From: Syntrophomonas sp. DTU018 | GTDB taxonomy: Bacteria > Bacillota > Syntrophomonadia > Syntrophomonadales > Syntrophomonadaceae | NCBI GenBank assembly: GCA_001513155.1 | Contig: LFSR01000006.1 | Coordinates: 1,938 to 65,937 of the forward strand | Direction: 5' to 3' | Length of the DNA: 64,000 nt | Shown here: piece by piece, positions 49,980 through 59,452 of the stretch | Layout: each line of letters opens with the position of its first letter | Numbering within the stretch: position 1 is the first letter of the stretch | Notes under the pieces: model-generated | Told to the model about the DNA's origin: nothing | Seen by the model: only the letters and a program-made list of their open reading frames with translations | Database searches by the model: none | Position numbers and translations under genes: made by a program

Positions 49980-50756
49980 ATGTTATATGATGCAGTCATT
50001 CTGGCTGGCGGAGAGAGCAGCAGCGAATTAAAAAAAATTGCCCCCTATGATAATGAAGCTTTAATACTCATTGGCAAATACCCCATGATATATTATGTCT
50101 ATCAGGCTCTGGCGGCCAGCCCGATGATTGGCAAGATCGTTATCAGCGGACCGGTGGAGGCCCTGCGCAACATTTTCAGCCGGGAAGAAAATCTTTACTT
50201 TGTAAATGGGGGCAGCAATGCAGTAGAGAGTTTCGCCGCAGCGGTTAAACTGCTGCAGGAAAAGGGTATCAGTGAGCAGGTGCTGATTCTGCCTACCGAT
50301 ATTCCTTTTATAACCAGGGAGGCCATTGAAGATTTTATTACCCGCTGTGCTCAGATGGGAGCGGATTTTTGCTATCCGGTTACCAGCAAAGAGGTAAATG
50401 AGGCCAAATTCCCGGGAGTCAGCCGCACCTATGTACGGCTCAGAGAGGGGACCTTTACCGGCGGCAACCTGTTTTTAATCCGCAGTGACGTCATCGAAAA
50501 AGGCCTGGATTTGGCCGAGAAGCTGGTGGAGAGGCGCAAAAATCCTCTGGCCATGGCCAAGTTATTTGGTCCGGGACTGCTGTTCAAATATTTACTGGGA
50601 AGGCTTACTATTCCTGCGGTGGAACACCGCTTTTACCAGATGACCGGTATTAAAGGACGAGCCCTAATTTCCGATTATGCAGAGATTGGCGTGGATGTGG
50701 ACAAACCCAGTGATCTGCTGCTGGCCCAGGAGCATTTAAAAGAAGTGGCCTTTTAA
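49980..50756 (+). CDS. Nucleotidyltransferase (MobA-like NTP-transferase)
   Basis: 258 residues, Rossmann-type NTP transferase. DAVILAGGESS at the N-terminus is the nucleotide loop, LILPTDIPFIT the metal Asp motif, and TFTGGNLFLIRSDVI the acceptor side. The substrate is unknown; it is neither GlmU nor IspD by motif. ATG 49980 after ATGGAGGTATTACGCTA, 16 bases past the GntR stop, so probably regulated with it. Confidence 0.82.
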   Translation: MLYDAVILAGGESSSELKKIAPYDNEALILIGKYPMIYYVYQALAASPMIGKIVISGPVEALRNIFSREENLYFVNGGSNAVESFAAAVKLLQEKGISEQVLILPTDIPFITREAIEDFITRCAQMGADFCYPVTSKEVNEAKFPGVSRTYVRLREGTFTGGNLFLIRSDVIEKGLDLAEKLVERRKNPLAMAKLFGPGLLFKYLLGRLTIPAVEHRFYQMTGIKGRALISDYAEIGVDVDKPSDLLLAQEHLKEVAF

Positions 50757-50845
50757 ATGTTTTTATTATGAAAAAATGTCAAGTTAGGGTTATAATACGG
50801 TTGTCATATTATCATATAGTGTAAGAGAAACTCTGATCTTTTAGG

Positions 50846-52219
50846 ATGGTGGAGAAAGTGTCATGTACTGCTGTAATTTTAGCGGCAGGAAAAGGCGTGC
50901 GGATGAAATCCCATCTGCCCAAAGTAGTGCATAAAGCCGCCGGCAAGCCGCTGGTAGCCCATGTAGTGGATGCCGTCCGAGCAGCAGGAATTGAAGATAT
51001 AATCTTGGTGGTAGGGCATGGCCGGGAACATGTGCAGAAAATTTTTGCCGGCCAGCCGGTGAAGTTTGTAGTCCAGGAACAGCAGTTGGGAACCGGACAT
51101 GCGCTGCAGCAAGCCCAAGGAGCGGTTGACCCGGACAGCACCGTATTGGTATTAGCCGGAGATACGCCCTTGCTGAGGGCGTCTACCTTGCAGCTGCTGC
51201 TGGAACATCACCAAAAGTGCCAGGCTCATGCCACGGTACTTACCACTTTCCTGGATGATCCCGCCGGCTACGGGCGGGTGTTGCGGGACGAAAAAGGCTC
51301 CTTTTTACGCATCGTGGAAGACAAAGATGCCACTCCGGAAGAAAAGCAAGTAAAGGAAATCAATTCGGGTATTTACTGCTTTCAGGCCGGCAAGGTTTTC
51401 CAAGCCTTGCAGCAGCTGCAGCCCCTCAACGCCCAGGGAGAATACTATTTAACCGATACCCTGGAAATACTAATGGCCGAAGGATGCCGGGTAGAAGTGG
51501 TGCCGGCAGCTGAGCCGGAAGAAATCCATGGAGTAAATGACCGCATACAGCTGGCCCAGGCGGAAAAGATCCTGCGCCAGCGCAAAAATCTTGAGCTCAT
51601 GCGGGATGGTGTCACCCTCATTGAGCCGGATACAATTATTATAGACAGTGATGTGACCATCGGCTGTGACACTATCGTGTGGCCTTTTACCCTGATTCAG
51701 GGGAAAACCAGTATAGGAGAAGCCTGTGAAATCGGTCCCTGGACCAATATAAACGACAGCCGTATTGGCCACAGGGTTGTTATAGAAAGCTCCCGGGTGA
51801 AGGAGGCAGAAATAGGGGATGACTGTACCATTGGTCCTTATGCTTACCTGCGTCCGGGAACTGTTTTGCTGGAGCATGTCAAAGTAGGGGACTTTGTGGA
51901 GATTAAACAGTCCACCGTGGGAGTGGGAAGCAAAATACCGCACCTCAGTTATGTGGGAGATGCTATTGTGGGCCGGGAAGTTAACATAGGAGCAGGAACC
52001 ATCACCTGCAACTATGACGGCCAGCGCAAGCACCAGACCATACTGGAGGACCAGGCCTTTATAGGCAGCAACACCAATCTGGTGGCTCCGGTCAGGATTG
52101 GAAAAGCATCAGTTACCGGTGCGGGATCAACTATAACTCGTGATGTTCCACCCAATTCCCTGGCAGTAGAGAGGGCAGATCAGCGGGTGGTTCCCTGGAA
52201 AAAGAAACACGATCATTAG
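50846..52219 (+). CDS. glmU: Bifunctional UDP-GlcNAc pyrophosphorylase/GlcN-1-P acetyltransferase
   Basis: 457 residues. The N-terminal uridylyltransferase domain has [23 protein letters not shown] and LAGDTPLL; the C-terminal left-handed beta helix runs from about 250 with [28 protein letters not shown] and [11 protein letters not shown]. Makes UDP-GlcNAc for peptidoglycan. Start ATG 50846 or GTG 50858; the latter has GGTGGAG closer to ideal spacing. A TATAAT at about 50790 may be its -10. prs follows. Confidence 0.96.
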   Translation: MVEKVSCTAVILAAGKGVRMKSHLPKVVHKAAGKPLVAHVVDAVRAAGIEDIILVVGHGREHVQKIFAGQPVKFVVQEQQLGTGHALQQAQGAVDPDSTVLVLAGDTPLLRASTLQLLLEHHQKCQAHATVLTTFLDDPAGYGRVLRDEKGSFLRIVEDKDATPEEKQVKEINSGIYCFQAGKVFQALQQLQPLNAQGEYYLTDTLEILMAEGCRVEVVPAAEPEEIHGVNDRIQLAQAEKILRQRKNLELMRDGVTLIEPDTIIIDSDVTIGCDTIVWPFTLIQGKTSIGEACEIGPWTNINDSRIGHRVVIESSRVKEAEIGDDCTIGPYAYLRPGTVLLEHVKVGDFVEIKQSTVGVGSKIPHLSYVGDAIVGREVNIGAGTITCNYDGQRKHQTILEDQAFIGSNTNLVAPVRIGKASVTGAGSTITRDVPPNSLAVERADQRVVPWKKKHDH

Positions 52220-52230
52220 GAGGTTTTGGC

Positions 52231-53184
52231 ATGAAAGCGTCCCGATGGAGGATGAAACTGTTTACTGGCAATGCCAATCCTGCATTGGCCGAGGAAATTG
52301 CTAACTACCTGGGAATTCCGGTGGGGAATGCTCAGGTAACCCGTTTTTCTGACGGAGAGATCAACTGCGGCATTCATGAAAGTGTTCGCGGGGTAGATGT
52401 ATTTGTGGTACAGCCTACCTGTCCCCCGGTGAACGAAAACCTGATGGAATTATTGGTAATGATTGATGCTTTCCGCCGGGCTTCAGCTTCGCGCATCAAT
52501 GCGGTAATTCCCTATTACGGATATGGCCGGCAGGATCGGAAAACTCGGGCCCGCGACCCGATAACCGCCAAGTTGGTAGCCAACTTAATCGTGGAAGCGG
52601 GCGCCCAGCGGGTAGTTGCAGTAGACCTTCATGCCAATCAGATCCAGGGGTTTTTCGATATTCCGGTGGATCACCTGCCGGGAGTACCGACTATTGCTGA
52701 ATATTTCCGCACCAAAGGACTGACGGACAATGCAGTAGTCCTGTCGCCTGATGTGGGCGGGGTTACCCGGGCACGGGATTTGGCCGCCAAACTGGGGGTT
52801 CCCATAGCCATAATCGACAAAAGGCGTCCGGCTCCCAACGTTTCTGAAGTCATGAACGTTATCGGTGATGTCCAGGGCAAGTCAGTTATAATAATCGATG
52901 ATATCATCGATACCGCCGGCACCATCTGCACTGCTGCCGAGGTTATGCTGGACAAAGGGGCCAAAGAGGTGTATGGGTGCTGCACCCACCCGGTTTTCTC
53001 CGGACCAGCCCTGGATAGGCTGGCCAAGGCTCCCTTCCAGGAGATAGTAATAACCAATACTATTCCCACTGCCGAGGACAAGCGCCTTCCCAACATGACC
53101 GTTTTGTCAATAGCTCCCCTGGTGGGTGAAGCAATCTTAAGAATCCACGAAGACCTGTCGGTGAGCAAATTGTTTGAAGCATAG
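52231..53184 (+). CDS. prs: Ribose-phosphate pyrophosphokinase
   Basis: 317 residues, makes PRPP from ribose 5-phosphate and ATP. N-terminal [16 protein letters not shown], catalytic flexible region [21 protein letters not shown], and the PRPP-binding loop [13 protein letters not shown] near 218-230. ATG 52231 after AGGAGGTTTTGGC. Conserved glmU-prs-ctc order. Confidence 0.98.
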   Translation: MKASRWRMKLFTGNANPALAEEIANYLGIPVGNAQVTRFSDGEINCGIHESVRGVDVFVVQPTCPPVNENLMELLVMIDAFRRASASRINAVIPYYGYGRQDRKTRARDPITAKLVANLIVEAGAQRVVAVDLHANQIQGFFDIPVDHLPGVPTIAEYFRTKGLTDNAVVLSPDVGGVTRARDLAAKLGVPIAIIDKRRPAPNVSEVMNVIGDVQGKSVIIIDDIIDTAGTICTAAEVMLDKGAKEVYGCCTHPVFSGPALDRLAKAPFQEIVITNTIPTAEDKRLPNMTVLSIAPLVGEAILRIHEDLSVSKLFEA

Positions 53185-53191
53185 CCGGATT

Positions 53192-53221
53192 TTGGACATA
53201 CTGGTTTTTGGTTGCTATAAT
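53192..53221 (+). promoter_or_regulatory. SigA-type promoter of rplY
   Basis: TTGGAC, 18 bases, TATAAT, right after prs. Confidence 0.7.
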
Positions 53222-53273
53222 TAAACGAAAGTGTGCTTAGCCAAGTTTAGCTATAAAAAAGGGAGTGATTTCC

Positions 53274-53912
53274 ATGGCATCAGCACATACCCTCAAAGGA
53301 GTGAAGCGGGAACTCGGAAGCAAAGGTTATCTGAACCAATTAAGACGCACCCAGATGATACCTGGAGTGGTATACGGCAAGGGAGAACCAGCCCTCACTA
53401 TTGCTGTAGAGGGCAAGACGGTCAACCGGATATTCAGCCACTCCGGTTACGGGGGACTGTTCAACCTGGAAATAGAAGGGGAACCTCAGCCCGTGATGAC
53501 TCTGGTGCGTGAAGTTCAGAGGCACCCGGTGAACAAGGATGTAATTCATGTAGATTTTCTGGCCGTGAGCATGACCGAGGAAATCACCAGCCTGGTACCC
53601 ATACTGATAGTGGGTGAGGAAGAAGTAGTTAAACGAGGAGGAATTCTCCAACTAGGAGCCAAGGAAGTGGAGGTTTCCTGCCTGGCGGCAGACCTTCCTG
53701 AATCTATCCGCTGTGACGTGTCCCATTTGCGGGTGGGTGACAAGATTACCATAGCTGATCTGGAAGTCCCGCCCACCGTTCAAAAACTCAGCGATCCCGA
53801 AGCGGTAGTGGCTTTGGTATTAGGTTCTCATAGAGCTTCCGCTGACGAGACGGCTGAGGTCAGTGAAGAGAGCCAGGGAGAGGCTGAGACTGGCGCTAAG
53901 GATGCCGAATAG
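53274..53912 (+). CDS. rplY: 50S ribosomal protein L25/general stress protein Ctc
   Basis: 212 residues, L25/TL5/Ctc family: an N-terminal 5S rRNA-binding domain (RTQMIPGVVYGKGEP, PVNKDVIHVDFLAV) and a C-terminal Ctc beta domain. The last about 22 residues are an acidic tail (Glu/Ala/Ser). ATG 53274 after GGGAGTGATTTCC; an upstream ATG at 53265 lacks spacing. In B. subtilis ctc is SigB-controlled; here a SigA-like promoter is seen. Confidence 0.95.
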   Translation: MASAHTLKGVKRELGSKGYLNQLRRTQMIPGVVYGKGEPALTIAVEGKTVNRIFSHSGYGGLFNLEIEGEPQPVMTLVREVQRHPVNKDVIHVDFLAVSMTEEITSLVPILIVGEEEVVKRGGILQLGAKEVEVSCLAADLPESIRCDVSHLRVGDKITIADLEVPPTVQKLSDPEAVVALVLGSHRASADETAEVSEESQGEAETGAKDAE

Positions 53913-53962
53913 ATGTTAATTTTCAACCCAGAGAGATGAAGAATTATATGGGAAGGTTTATA

Positions 53963-53984
53963 CCCCGGCTGTCCGGGGTTTTTT
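53963..53984 (+). terminator. rplY terminator
   Basis: CCCCGG-CTGT-CCGGGG followed by six T. Confidence 0.92.
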
Positions 53985-54013
53985 CTATCAAAGACCAGAG
54001 GAGCAATTTGCCA

Positions 54014-54565
54014 ATGAAAGTTATAGTGGGACTGGGAAATCCGGGGCCTCGTTACAAGGATACCCGGCATAACGTGGGATTTGAGACTCTAGAGGAATTG
54101 GCCCGCCGCCATCCGGTCCAGAGGGAAGAAAGCCGCTTTGATGCCATCATTGCCCATTTTCAGATCAACCAGGAAAAAGTGTGCCTGTTAAAGCCCTTGA
54201 CTTACATGAACCTCAGCGGCCGGGCTGTAAGGGCTTTTGTTTCTTATTACAAGATCGATTTGCAGGACCTGATAGTAATATACGATGACATGGATTTACC
54301 GGTGGGCAGCCTGCGTATCCGCTCTAAGGGAGGAACCGGAGGACACCGGGGGATGAATTCCTTGGTGGAAAACCTGGGTACCCAGGATTTTGCCCGTATC
54401 CGCATTGGTATAGGCAGGCCGCCGGGGGAAGCGGTAGATTGGGTTTTAGGCCGCTTTTCTCCCGAGGAAAAGCCCCTCATTCAAAAGGCCATAAGCCGGG
54501 CAGCCGATGCAGTGGAATGCTGGCTGAACCATGGCATAGATAAGGCTATGAATGAGTACAATTGA
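54014..54565 (+). CDS. pth: Peptidyl-tRNA hydrolase
   Basis: 183 residues, recycles peptidyl-tRNA. VGLGNPGPRYKDTRHNVGFETL carries the conserved Asn and catalytic His; KPLTYMNLSGRAV, IYDDMDLPVG and GGTGGHRGMNSL complete the active site. ATG 54014 is preferred, AGAGGAG being upstream and the product then starting MKVIVGLGNPG. SpoVC in Bacillus; precedes fin and mfd as there. Confidence 0.97.
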   Translation: MKVIVGLGNPGPRYKDTRHNVGFETLEELARRHPVQREESRFDAIIAHFQINQEKVCLLKPLTYMNLSGRAVRAFVSYYKIDLQDLIVIYDDMDLPVGSLRIRSKGGTGGHRGMNSLVENLGTQDFARIRIGIGRPPGEAVDWVLGRFSPEEKPLIQKAISRAADAVECWLNHGIDKAMNEYN

Positions 54566-54638
54566 ATTAAAATGTTGCGTATAGTTGCCAGTTTCCCTGG
54601 GAAACTATGAATAAAAAGGGAAAGGGGGCTGGCTGATC

Positions 54639-54806
54639 ATGAAAATATATCATGTTTGTGAAATCTGCCAGCAGGTGTTTGACACCACAGAGGTAGATGG
54701 TTACGACGAGGGCAGTACGGAAATGAGGGGCATGTGTGAAGAATGCTCACTGGAAATGGGCTTCGCTGAAATGCCTTTACGCTCGCAAAAGTTTTTCTAT
54801 AATTAA
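54639..54806 (+). CDS. fin: Anti-sigma-F factor Fin family protein
   Basis: 55 residues with C7xxC10 and C33xxC36 and the N-terminus MKIYHVCEICQQVF. Fin (YabK) of B. subtilis is a small zinc protein made in the forespore that binds sigma-F and helps the switch to sigma-G. It lies between pth and mfd there, exactly as here, which is the main support besides the cysteines. ATG 54639 after AAAGGGGGCTGGCTGATC. A small hairpin GTTTCC-CTG-GGAAAC lies upstream. Confidence 0.82.
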   Translation: MKIYHVCEICQQVFDTTEVDGYDEGSTEMRGMCEECSLEMGFAEMPLRSQKFFYN

Positions 54807-54882
54807 TTTATGACCTAGTTACATAGATCCAGAAAAAGTGGGGGTTGCATCAACGTCCACCTTTTGTCATGGGGAGGTAGCT

Positions 54883-57800
54883 TTGAACCATACCTGGATT
54901 AATCAGCTGGTTGAGACCCTTAACCGTAAAGAAAATATATTGCTAACTGGTCTGTCCGGATCGGCCCGCACCTATCTGCTGCAGATCCTGGCACGCCAAC
55001 TGAACCGTAAAGTGCTGTGCCTGGTTCCCAGTGAGGAAAAAGCTTATGACTTGGCCAAGGAACTGCGGGCTTTTTTGCCCCCCGAGCGCATCCTGCTGTT
55101 TTTAGGCCGGGAACTAGTTTTTATAAAAGAAAACTATAGCCGGGTGGAAGAAGGCCGCATACTTACCTTAAGGGATTGCCTGTGGCGCCCCCGGCAACTG
55201 AGGGTGATAATAGCCACGCCGGCAGCCTTTATGTTCCCCTTGAAATCTCCCCGGCAAATGCAGGAGGAAACCATTCATTTGCAGGTTGGCCAGGATAAAC
55301 CCCTGCGGCTGTTGCTGGAACAGCTGGTCCAGAGCGGTTACCAGCGAGCCGATACTATCACCCGGCCCGGGGAATTTGCGGTGCGGGGAGGATTGCTGGA
55401 TGTTTTCCCCGTCGGGGATCAAAACCCCTGCCGCATTGACCTGTTTGGGGACACCATCGAGTCCCTGCGCCGTTTTCAGGTGGAAACCCAGCGCTCCACC
55501 GGCGCTGAGGAACACATAACCATTACTCCTGCCGATGAACTGTTTGGAACCGATCTGACAGCTACCCTGATGGATTACCTTCCTGAGGACAGCTGGGTCT
55601 TCTTTGATGAACCCCGAGAATTCACCCGGCAGTATGAGCGGGTTTGCAAACGCTATCAGGCCGCTATCCGGGAAGCCCGCCGGGAAGAAAAGAACGTTCA
55701 TGAGCTGGACACTCTCACCCTGGAGAAATTAACTGAGGTGCTGCGGTCCCGTACCCTCCTGTACCATTCTTATTTTCCCGGCAACATACCCCAAGCCCGG
55801 GTAAGTTTGATGGACCATGTGGCCCAGCAGGAGATGGAGCCTTTTTTCAGCCAACTATCCACTTTGTACAGCCGCATCCAGGAGTGGATGAAAAAGGATT
55901 ACACCGTATATATTATGGCCCGGGGCCGGGCAGCAAGAGAACAGCTCCAGAAAGAGCTGGTGGAACAGCATATCACCGGAGTCCAATTTTTAGATGGAGA
56001 GCTGGACAAGGGCTTTGTAAGTTCCACTTTGCAAGTGGCCCTGGTCAGCGAGCAGGATATCTGGGGCAAAAAGACCGGCCACCGCACGGCCCGGCGCAGG
56101 CGGGCCCCGGAAGAACGCCTCCTGGTGGAGGACTTGAAACTGGGGGACTATGTAGTCCATGAAAACTACGGAGTAGGTATTTTTCGGGGGGTTACCCGGG
56201 TGGAAACCGACGGGGTCACCCGTGAATATATACTGCTGCAGTACGCCGGTACCGACAAATTGTACCTTCCTTTGGACAAACTGGACGCCCTTTATCGCTA
56301 CAACTTGGTAGAAGACCGGGAACCTCGCCTGAGCAAGCTAGGGGGCAGTGAATGGGAGAGGACCAAGCGCAAGGTATCCCAGTCCATTAAGGATATGGCC
56401 GAAGAACTGCTCAAACTATATGCCGCCCGCCAGGCCCGGGAAGGATATGCTTTCGGACCCGATACTCCCTGGCAGGCCCAGTTTGAAGAAGCCTTTCCTT
56501 ACCAGGAAACTCCTGATCAATTAAAGGCTATCCGTGACGTTAAACGGGATATGGAATCCCGCCGTCCCATGGACCGGCTGATTTGCGGTGACGTGGGCTA
56601 CGGCAAAACGGAGGTGGCTATGCGGGCCGCCTTCAAAGCGGTTATGGACGGCAAACAGGTAGCCATGCTGGTACCTACCACCGTTTTAGCCGAACAGCAT
56701 TACCTGTCCTTTCAGGAAAGATTCAAGGAGTTTCCGGCCACTATTGAAGTTTTGAGCCGGTTCCGTACTCCGGGGCAGCAGAAAAAAGTTTTGGAGGACT
56801 TGCGCAAAGGGGTGGTGGATATCATCATTGGCACCCACCGCCTCCTGTCCAAGGATGTAAGTTTCAAGGATCTGGGACTGCTGATAATTGATGAGGAGCA
56901 CCGTTTCGGCGTGGCCCAAAAGGAAAAAATCAAAGCCCTCAAAGAATTGGTGGATGTTTTGAGCCTTTCCGCCACTCCCATTCCCCGCAGCCTGCATATG
57001 GCTTTAACTGGCTTGCGAGATATGAGCGTTATCGAAACCCCGCCTCCGGAAAGGTATCCTATCACCACTTATGTTATGGAGTACAATGAGGAGATAATCC
57101 GCGATGCCATCATGAACGAGGTGGAGAGGGGCGGGCAGGTGTTTTTTGTCCACAACCGCATCGAAGATATGGAGCGGGTTAAAAGGGAATTGGAAAACCT
57201 GGTTCCCGAAGTCAGGATAGCCATGGGCCACGGGCGCATGAAAGAAGACCAGCTGTCCCGGGTAATGATAAGCTTCCTGCGAGGCGAATTTGACGTTTTT
57301 CTCTGCACTACCATTATTGAATCGGGACTGGATATGCCTAATGTCAATACCATTATTATTGACGAAGCCGATAAGCTGGGCCTGGCCCAGCTGTACCAGC
57401 TGCGGGGCCGGGTAGGGCGCTCATCCCGTCTGGCTTATGCTTATCTCACTTACCGCCGGGACCGGGTTCTGTCCGAGACCGCCCAAAAACGCCTCAATGC
57501 TATCCGGGAATTCAGCGACCTGGGGTCCGGTATGAAAATCGCCCTGCGGGATCTGGAAATCCGCGGAGCCGGTAATATTCTGGGACCGGAGCAGCATGGC
57601 TTCATCTCGGCGGTGGGCTTTGATTTGTACTGCCGTATGCTGGAGGAGGAAACTTCCCGCCTGAAGGGTCAGGAAGTCCAGCCCCAGTTCAGTCCCCAGT
57701 TGGATATGGATGTGGACCTGTATATACCCGATGAATATATTCCCGATTCCGGCACCAAAATGCGGGTTTATCGCCGCCTCCTTTTAGCTGCCGATATGCA

Positions 57801-58092
57801 GGAGGTGGAGGAAATACGCCAGGAACTGGTGGACCGCTTTGGACCGGTGCCCGAGCCGGTGCAGAATTTCCTGGAGATCGCTACCTTGCGGATCATGGCC
57901 AAGTCGAAAGATATCAAGATGCTGCGCCGCAAGGGCCGGGAAGTGGAGATCCAGGTAGCCGGAAAACTGCCGGCTGACTTGCACCAGCGCATGCGGGGCA
58001 TGAAGTTCCGCCGCATAAACGACCATACCGTGCGCCTCAATATAGAGCGGGGTTCCCTGATGGAATTACATGGACTGCTCAGCAGTATTTGA
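54883..58092 (+). CDS. mfd: Transcription-repair coupling factor
   Basis: 1069 residues (Bacillus Mfd about 1177). Removes RNA polymerase stalled at DNA damage and recruits UvrA. The N-terminal UvrB-like part is followed by the CarD-like polymerase-interaction domain (LKLGDYVVHENYGVGIFRGV), Walker A GDVGYGKTEVAMRA, DEEH box IIDEEHRFGV, SATPIPRSLHMALTGLRD, and the TRCF domain near the end. TTG 54883 after GGGGAGGTAGC is taken as start; the frame is open up to GTG 54838. Its end overlaps the convergent gerB-like gene by 27 bases. Confidence 0.96.
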   Translation: MNHTWINQLVETLNRKENILLTGLSGSARTYLLQILARQLNRKVLCLVPSEEKAYDLAKELRAFLPPERILLFLGRELVFIKENYSRVEEGRILTLRDCLWRPRQLRVIIATPAAFMFPLKSPRQMQEETIHLQVGQDKPLRLLLEQLVQSGYQRADTITRPGEFAVRGGLLDVFPVGDQNPCRIDLFGDTIESLRRFQVETQRSTGAEEHITITPADELFGTDLTATLMDYLPEDSWVFFDEPREFTRQYERVCKRYQAAIREARREEKNVHELDTLTLEKLTEVLRSRTLLYHSYFPGNIPQARVSLMDHVAQQEMEPFFSQLSTLYSRIQEWMKKDYTVYIMARGRAAREQLQKELVEQHITGVQFLDGELDKGFVSSTLQVALVSEQDIWGKKTGHRTARRRRAPEERLLVEDLKLGDYVVHENYGVGIFRGVTRVETDGVTREYILLQYAGTDKLYLPLDKLDALYRYNLVEDREPRLSKLGGSEWERTKRKVSQSIKDMAEELLKLYAARQAREGYAFGPDTPWQAQFEEAFPYQETPDQLKAIRDVKRDMESRRPMDRLICGDVGYGKTEVAMRAAFKAVMDGKQVAMLVPTTVLAEQHYLSFQERFKEFPATIEVLSRFRTPGQQKKVLEDLRKGVVDIIIGTHRLLSKDVSFKDLGLLIIDEEHRFGVAQKEKIKALKELVDVLSLSATPIPRSLHMALTGLRDMSVIETPPPERYPITTYVMEYNEEIIRDAIMNEVERGGQVFFVHNRIEDMERVKRELENLVPEVRIAMGHGRMKEDQLSRVMISFLRGEFDVFLCTTIIESGLDMPNVNTIIIDEADKLGLAQLYQLRGRVGRSSRLAYAYLTYRRDRVLSETAQKRLNAIREFSDLGSGMKIALRDLEIRGAGNILGPEQHGFISAVGFDLYCRMLEEETSRLKGQEVQPQFSPQLDMDVDLYIPDEYIPDSGTKMRVYRRLLLAADMQEVEEIRQELVDRFGPVPEPVQNFLEIATLRIMAKSKDIKMLRRKGREVEIQVAGKLPADLHQRMRGMKFRRINDHTVRLNIERGSLMELHGLLSSI

Positions 58093-59184
58093 GGAGGGAG
58101 GCGTCCCTAATTTGCCCTTAACCTTTTTATAGCCGATGGATGCAGCTACTAGTACAGTAAAGGGGTAGAACAGGTTGACGGGCAGATCATGAGGAATGGA
58201 CGCCGGAGTCAGAACCTGCAAAAAATACATTTCGGAAGAGATTGTGTATATGGACATGATTACTATCAGTAAACCCGCGGGCAAAATCATACTCCGGTAG
58301 TTTTTCAAGCCAAACAGATCTTGTAATCCCACAACGAAGCCCAGGTAGTAGATTAATAACTGCATAAAGCCGGTGGTAAACCACATGGCGAAGAAGAACA
58401 GTTCAATGCGCTGGAAGGTCTGCACCTCGGCCAGGCGAAAGACCCGGTATAGAGGAAAGGCGTTGATCAAGGTCAGTTCCGGCCCCAGGACCGCCAGAAC
58501 CAATAAGGTACGCAGGGTCAGGATCACGGTGGCTATGATATACCAGGTTACCAGCTTGGGGTAGCCTTTCTGCAGGTCAGTGACCATGGGCAGCAGGAGT
58601 ACCAGTACAGCTATTTGGGCATAAGGCCAATTTGCTCCATAAGCAATGGCACCCAACATGGTTCGCCAATCGCTGAGCACCGGCTGCAGGTTGGACAAGT
58701 CCACCATATTGGCAGGGACTAAAAAACCAATGGCTATAAAGAGCAGGGTATATCCCAGGGCCGCTTCGGTCAGGCGGGCCACATTAGTCACGCCTTTATA
58801 CAAGCAGTAAGCCACTGTCAATATGATAATAGTACGCAGGGAAAATTGGGGAGCATAGGGAAACAGCTGGCGCAGCATGGTAACCAGATCCCCAAGGGAA
58901 AGAAGGGCAATGACGAAAATCACATACAGGAAAACTCCGTTCAATATCTTGCCGGGGATGCGGCCCAGGCTTAGTTCGGCTATCTTAAAGATACTGATCC
59001 CCGGAAACATTAGCTGCAGGCGCAGCATAACGGCTAAAAGGGAAAATCCCACCAGGGCCGCCAAAATTGTAGAAATCCAGGCGTTGCGCCCTGCATCGGA
59101 CTCGGGAACGTAAATCAGCGAGGTGCCCAGTAATACAAAAAACAATAAGAAAGCCATCTGCTGGGATGATATGCGGTTGTCCAT
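58066..59184 (-). CDS. Spore germination protein GerB family (B subunit)
   Basis: 372 residues, amino-acid-permease-like protein with about ten membrane helices. It begins RISSQQMAFLLFFVLLGTS, and FYPFTVLVAAS lies near the end, typical of the GerAB/spore permease family. It forms the ligand-binding pore of a germinant receptor in the spore inner membrane. ATG 59184 follows GGAGGGATGCCGC. Last gene of the ger operon. Confidence 0.92.
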   Translation of the reverse strand: MDNRISSQQMAFLLFFVLLGTSLIYVPESDAGRNAWISTILAALVGFSLLAVMLRLQLMFPGISIFKIAELSLGRIPGKILNGVFLYVIFVIALLSLGDLVTMLRQLFPYAPQFSLRTIIILTVAYCLYKGVTNVARLTEAALGYTLLFIAIGFLVPANMVDLSNLQPVLSDWRTMLGAIAYGANWPYAQIAVLVLLLPMVTDLQKGYPKLVTWYIIATVILTLRTLLVLAVLGPELTLINAFPLYRVFRLAEVQTFQRIELFFFAMWFTTGFMQLLIYYLGFVVGLQDLFGLKNYRSMILPAGLLIVIMSIYTISSEMYFLQVLTPASIPHDLPVNLFYPFTVLVAASIGYKKVKGKLGTPPSSNTAEQSM

Positions 59185-59206
59185 GCGGCATCCCTCCTGC
59201 AACCGT

Positions 59207-59443
59207 TTATGTGGGCAGTTTAAAGAAAGCGTTATAAGCATCTACCAGGGGCATCAGCCTTTCAAATAGGTGGCCCGGATGGGGCAGGTTCATGCCATTG
59301 CGCAGGTAATCCAGCCCGTATACCATGCTGACAGCAATGATAACGGCAGCCAGCAAAGCCTCTTTCCAGGACTTGTTCTGCAGCAACTCCCGGCCTTCCA
59401 GCAGGATATATAATAAGGTGAACAACAGCAGAATATAGACCAT
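59207..59443 (-). CDS. Small two-helix membrane protein of the ger operon, copy 2
   Basis: 78 residues: helix one about 2-15, an amphipathic LLQNKSWKEA link, helix two about 31-50, then LPHPGHLFERLMPLVDAY. Related to the 60594-60809 protein in layout (EL-LL-N-x-KEA motif and an L-DAY/LDA end). Small two-helix D subunits are known from some Bacillus ger operons, and this is the likely role. ATG 59443 after AAGGAGGTAATGACTTGTC. Confidence 0.8.
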   Translation of the reverse strand: MVYILLLFTLLYILLEGRELLQNKSWKEALLAAVIIAVSMVYGLDYLRNGMNLPHPGHLFERLMPLVDAYNAFFKLPT

Positions 59444-59452
59444 GACAAGTCA

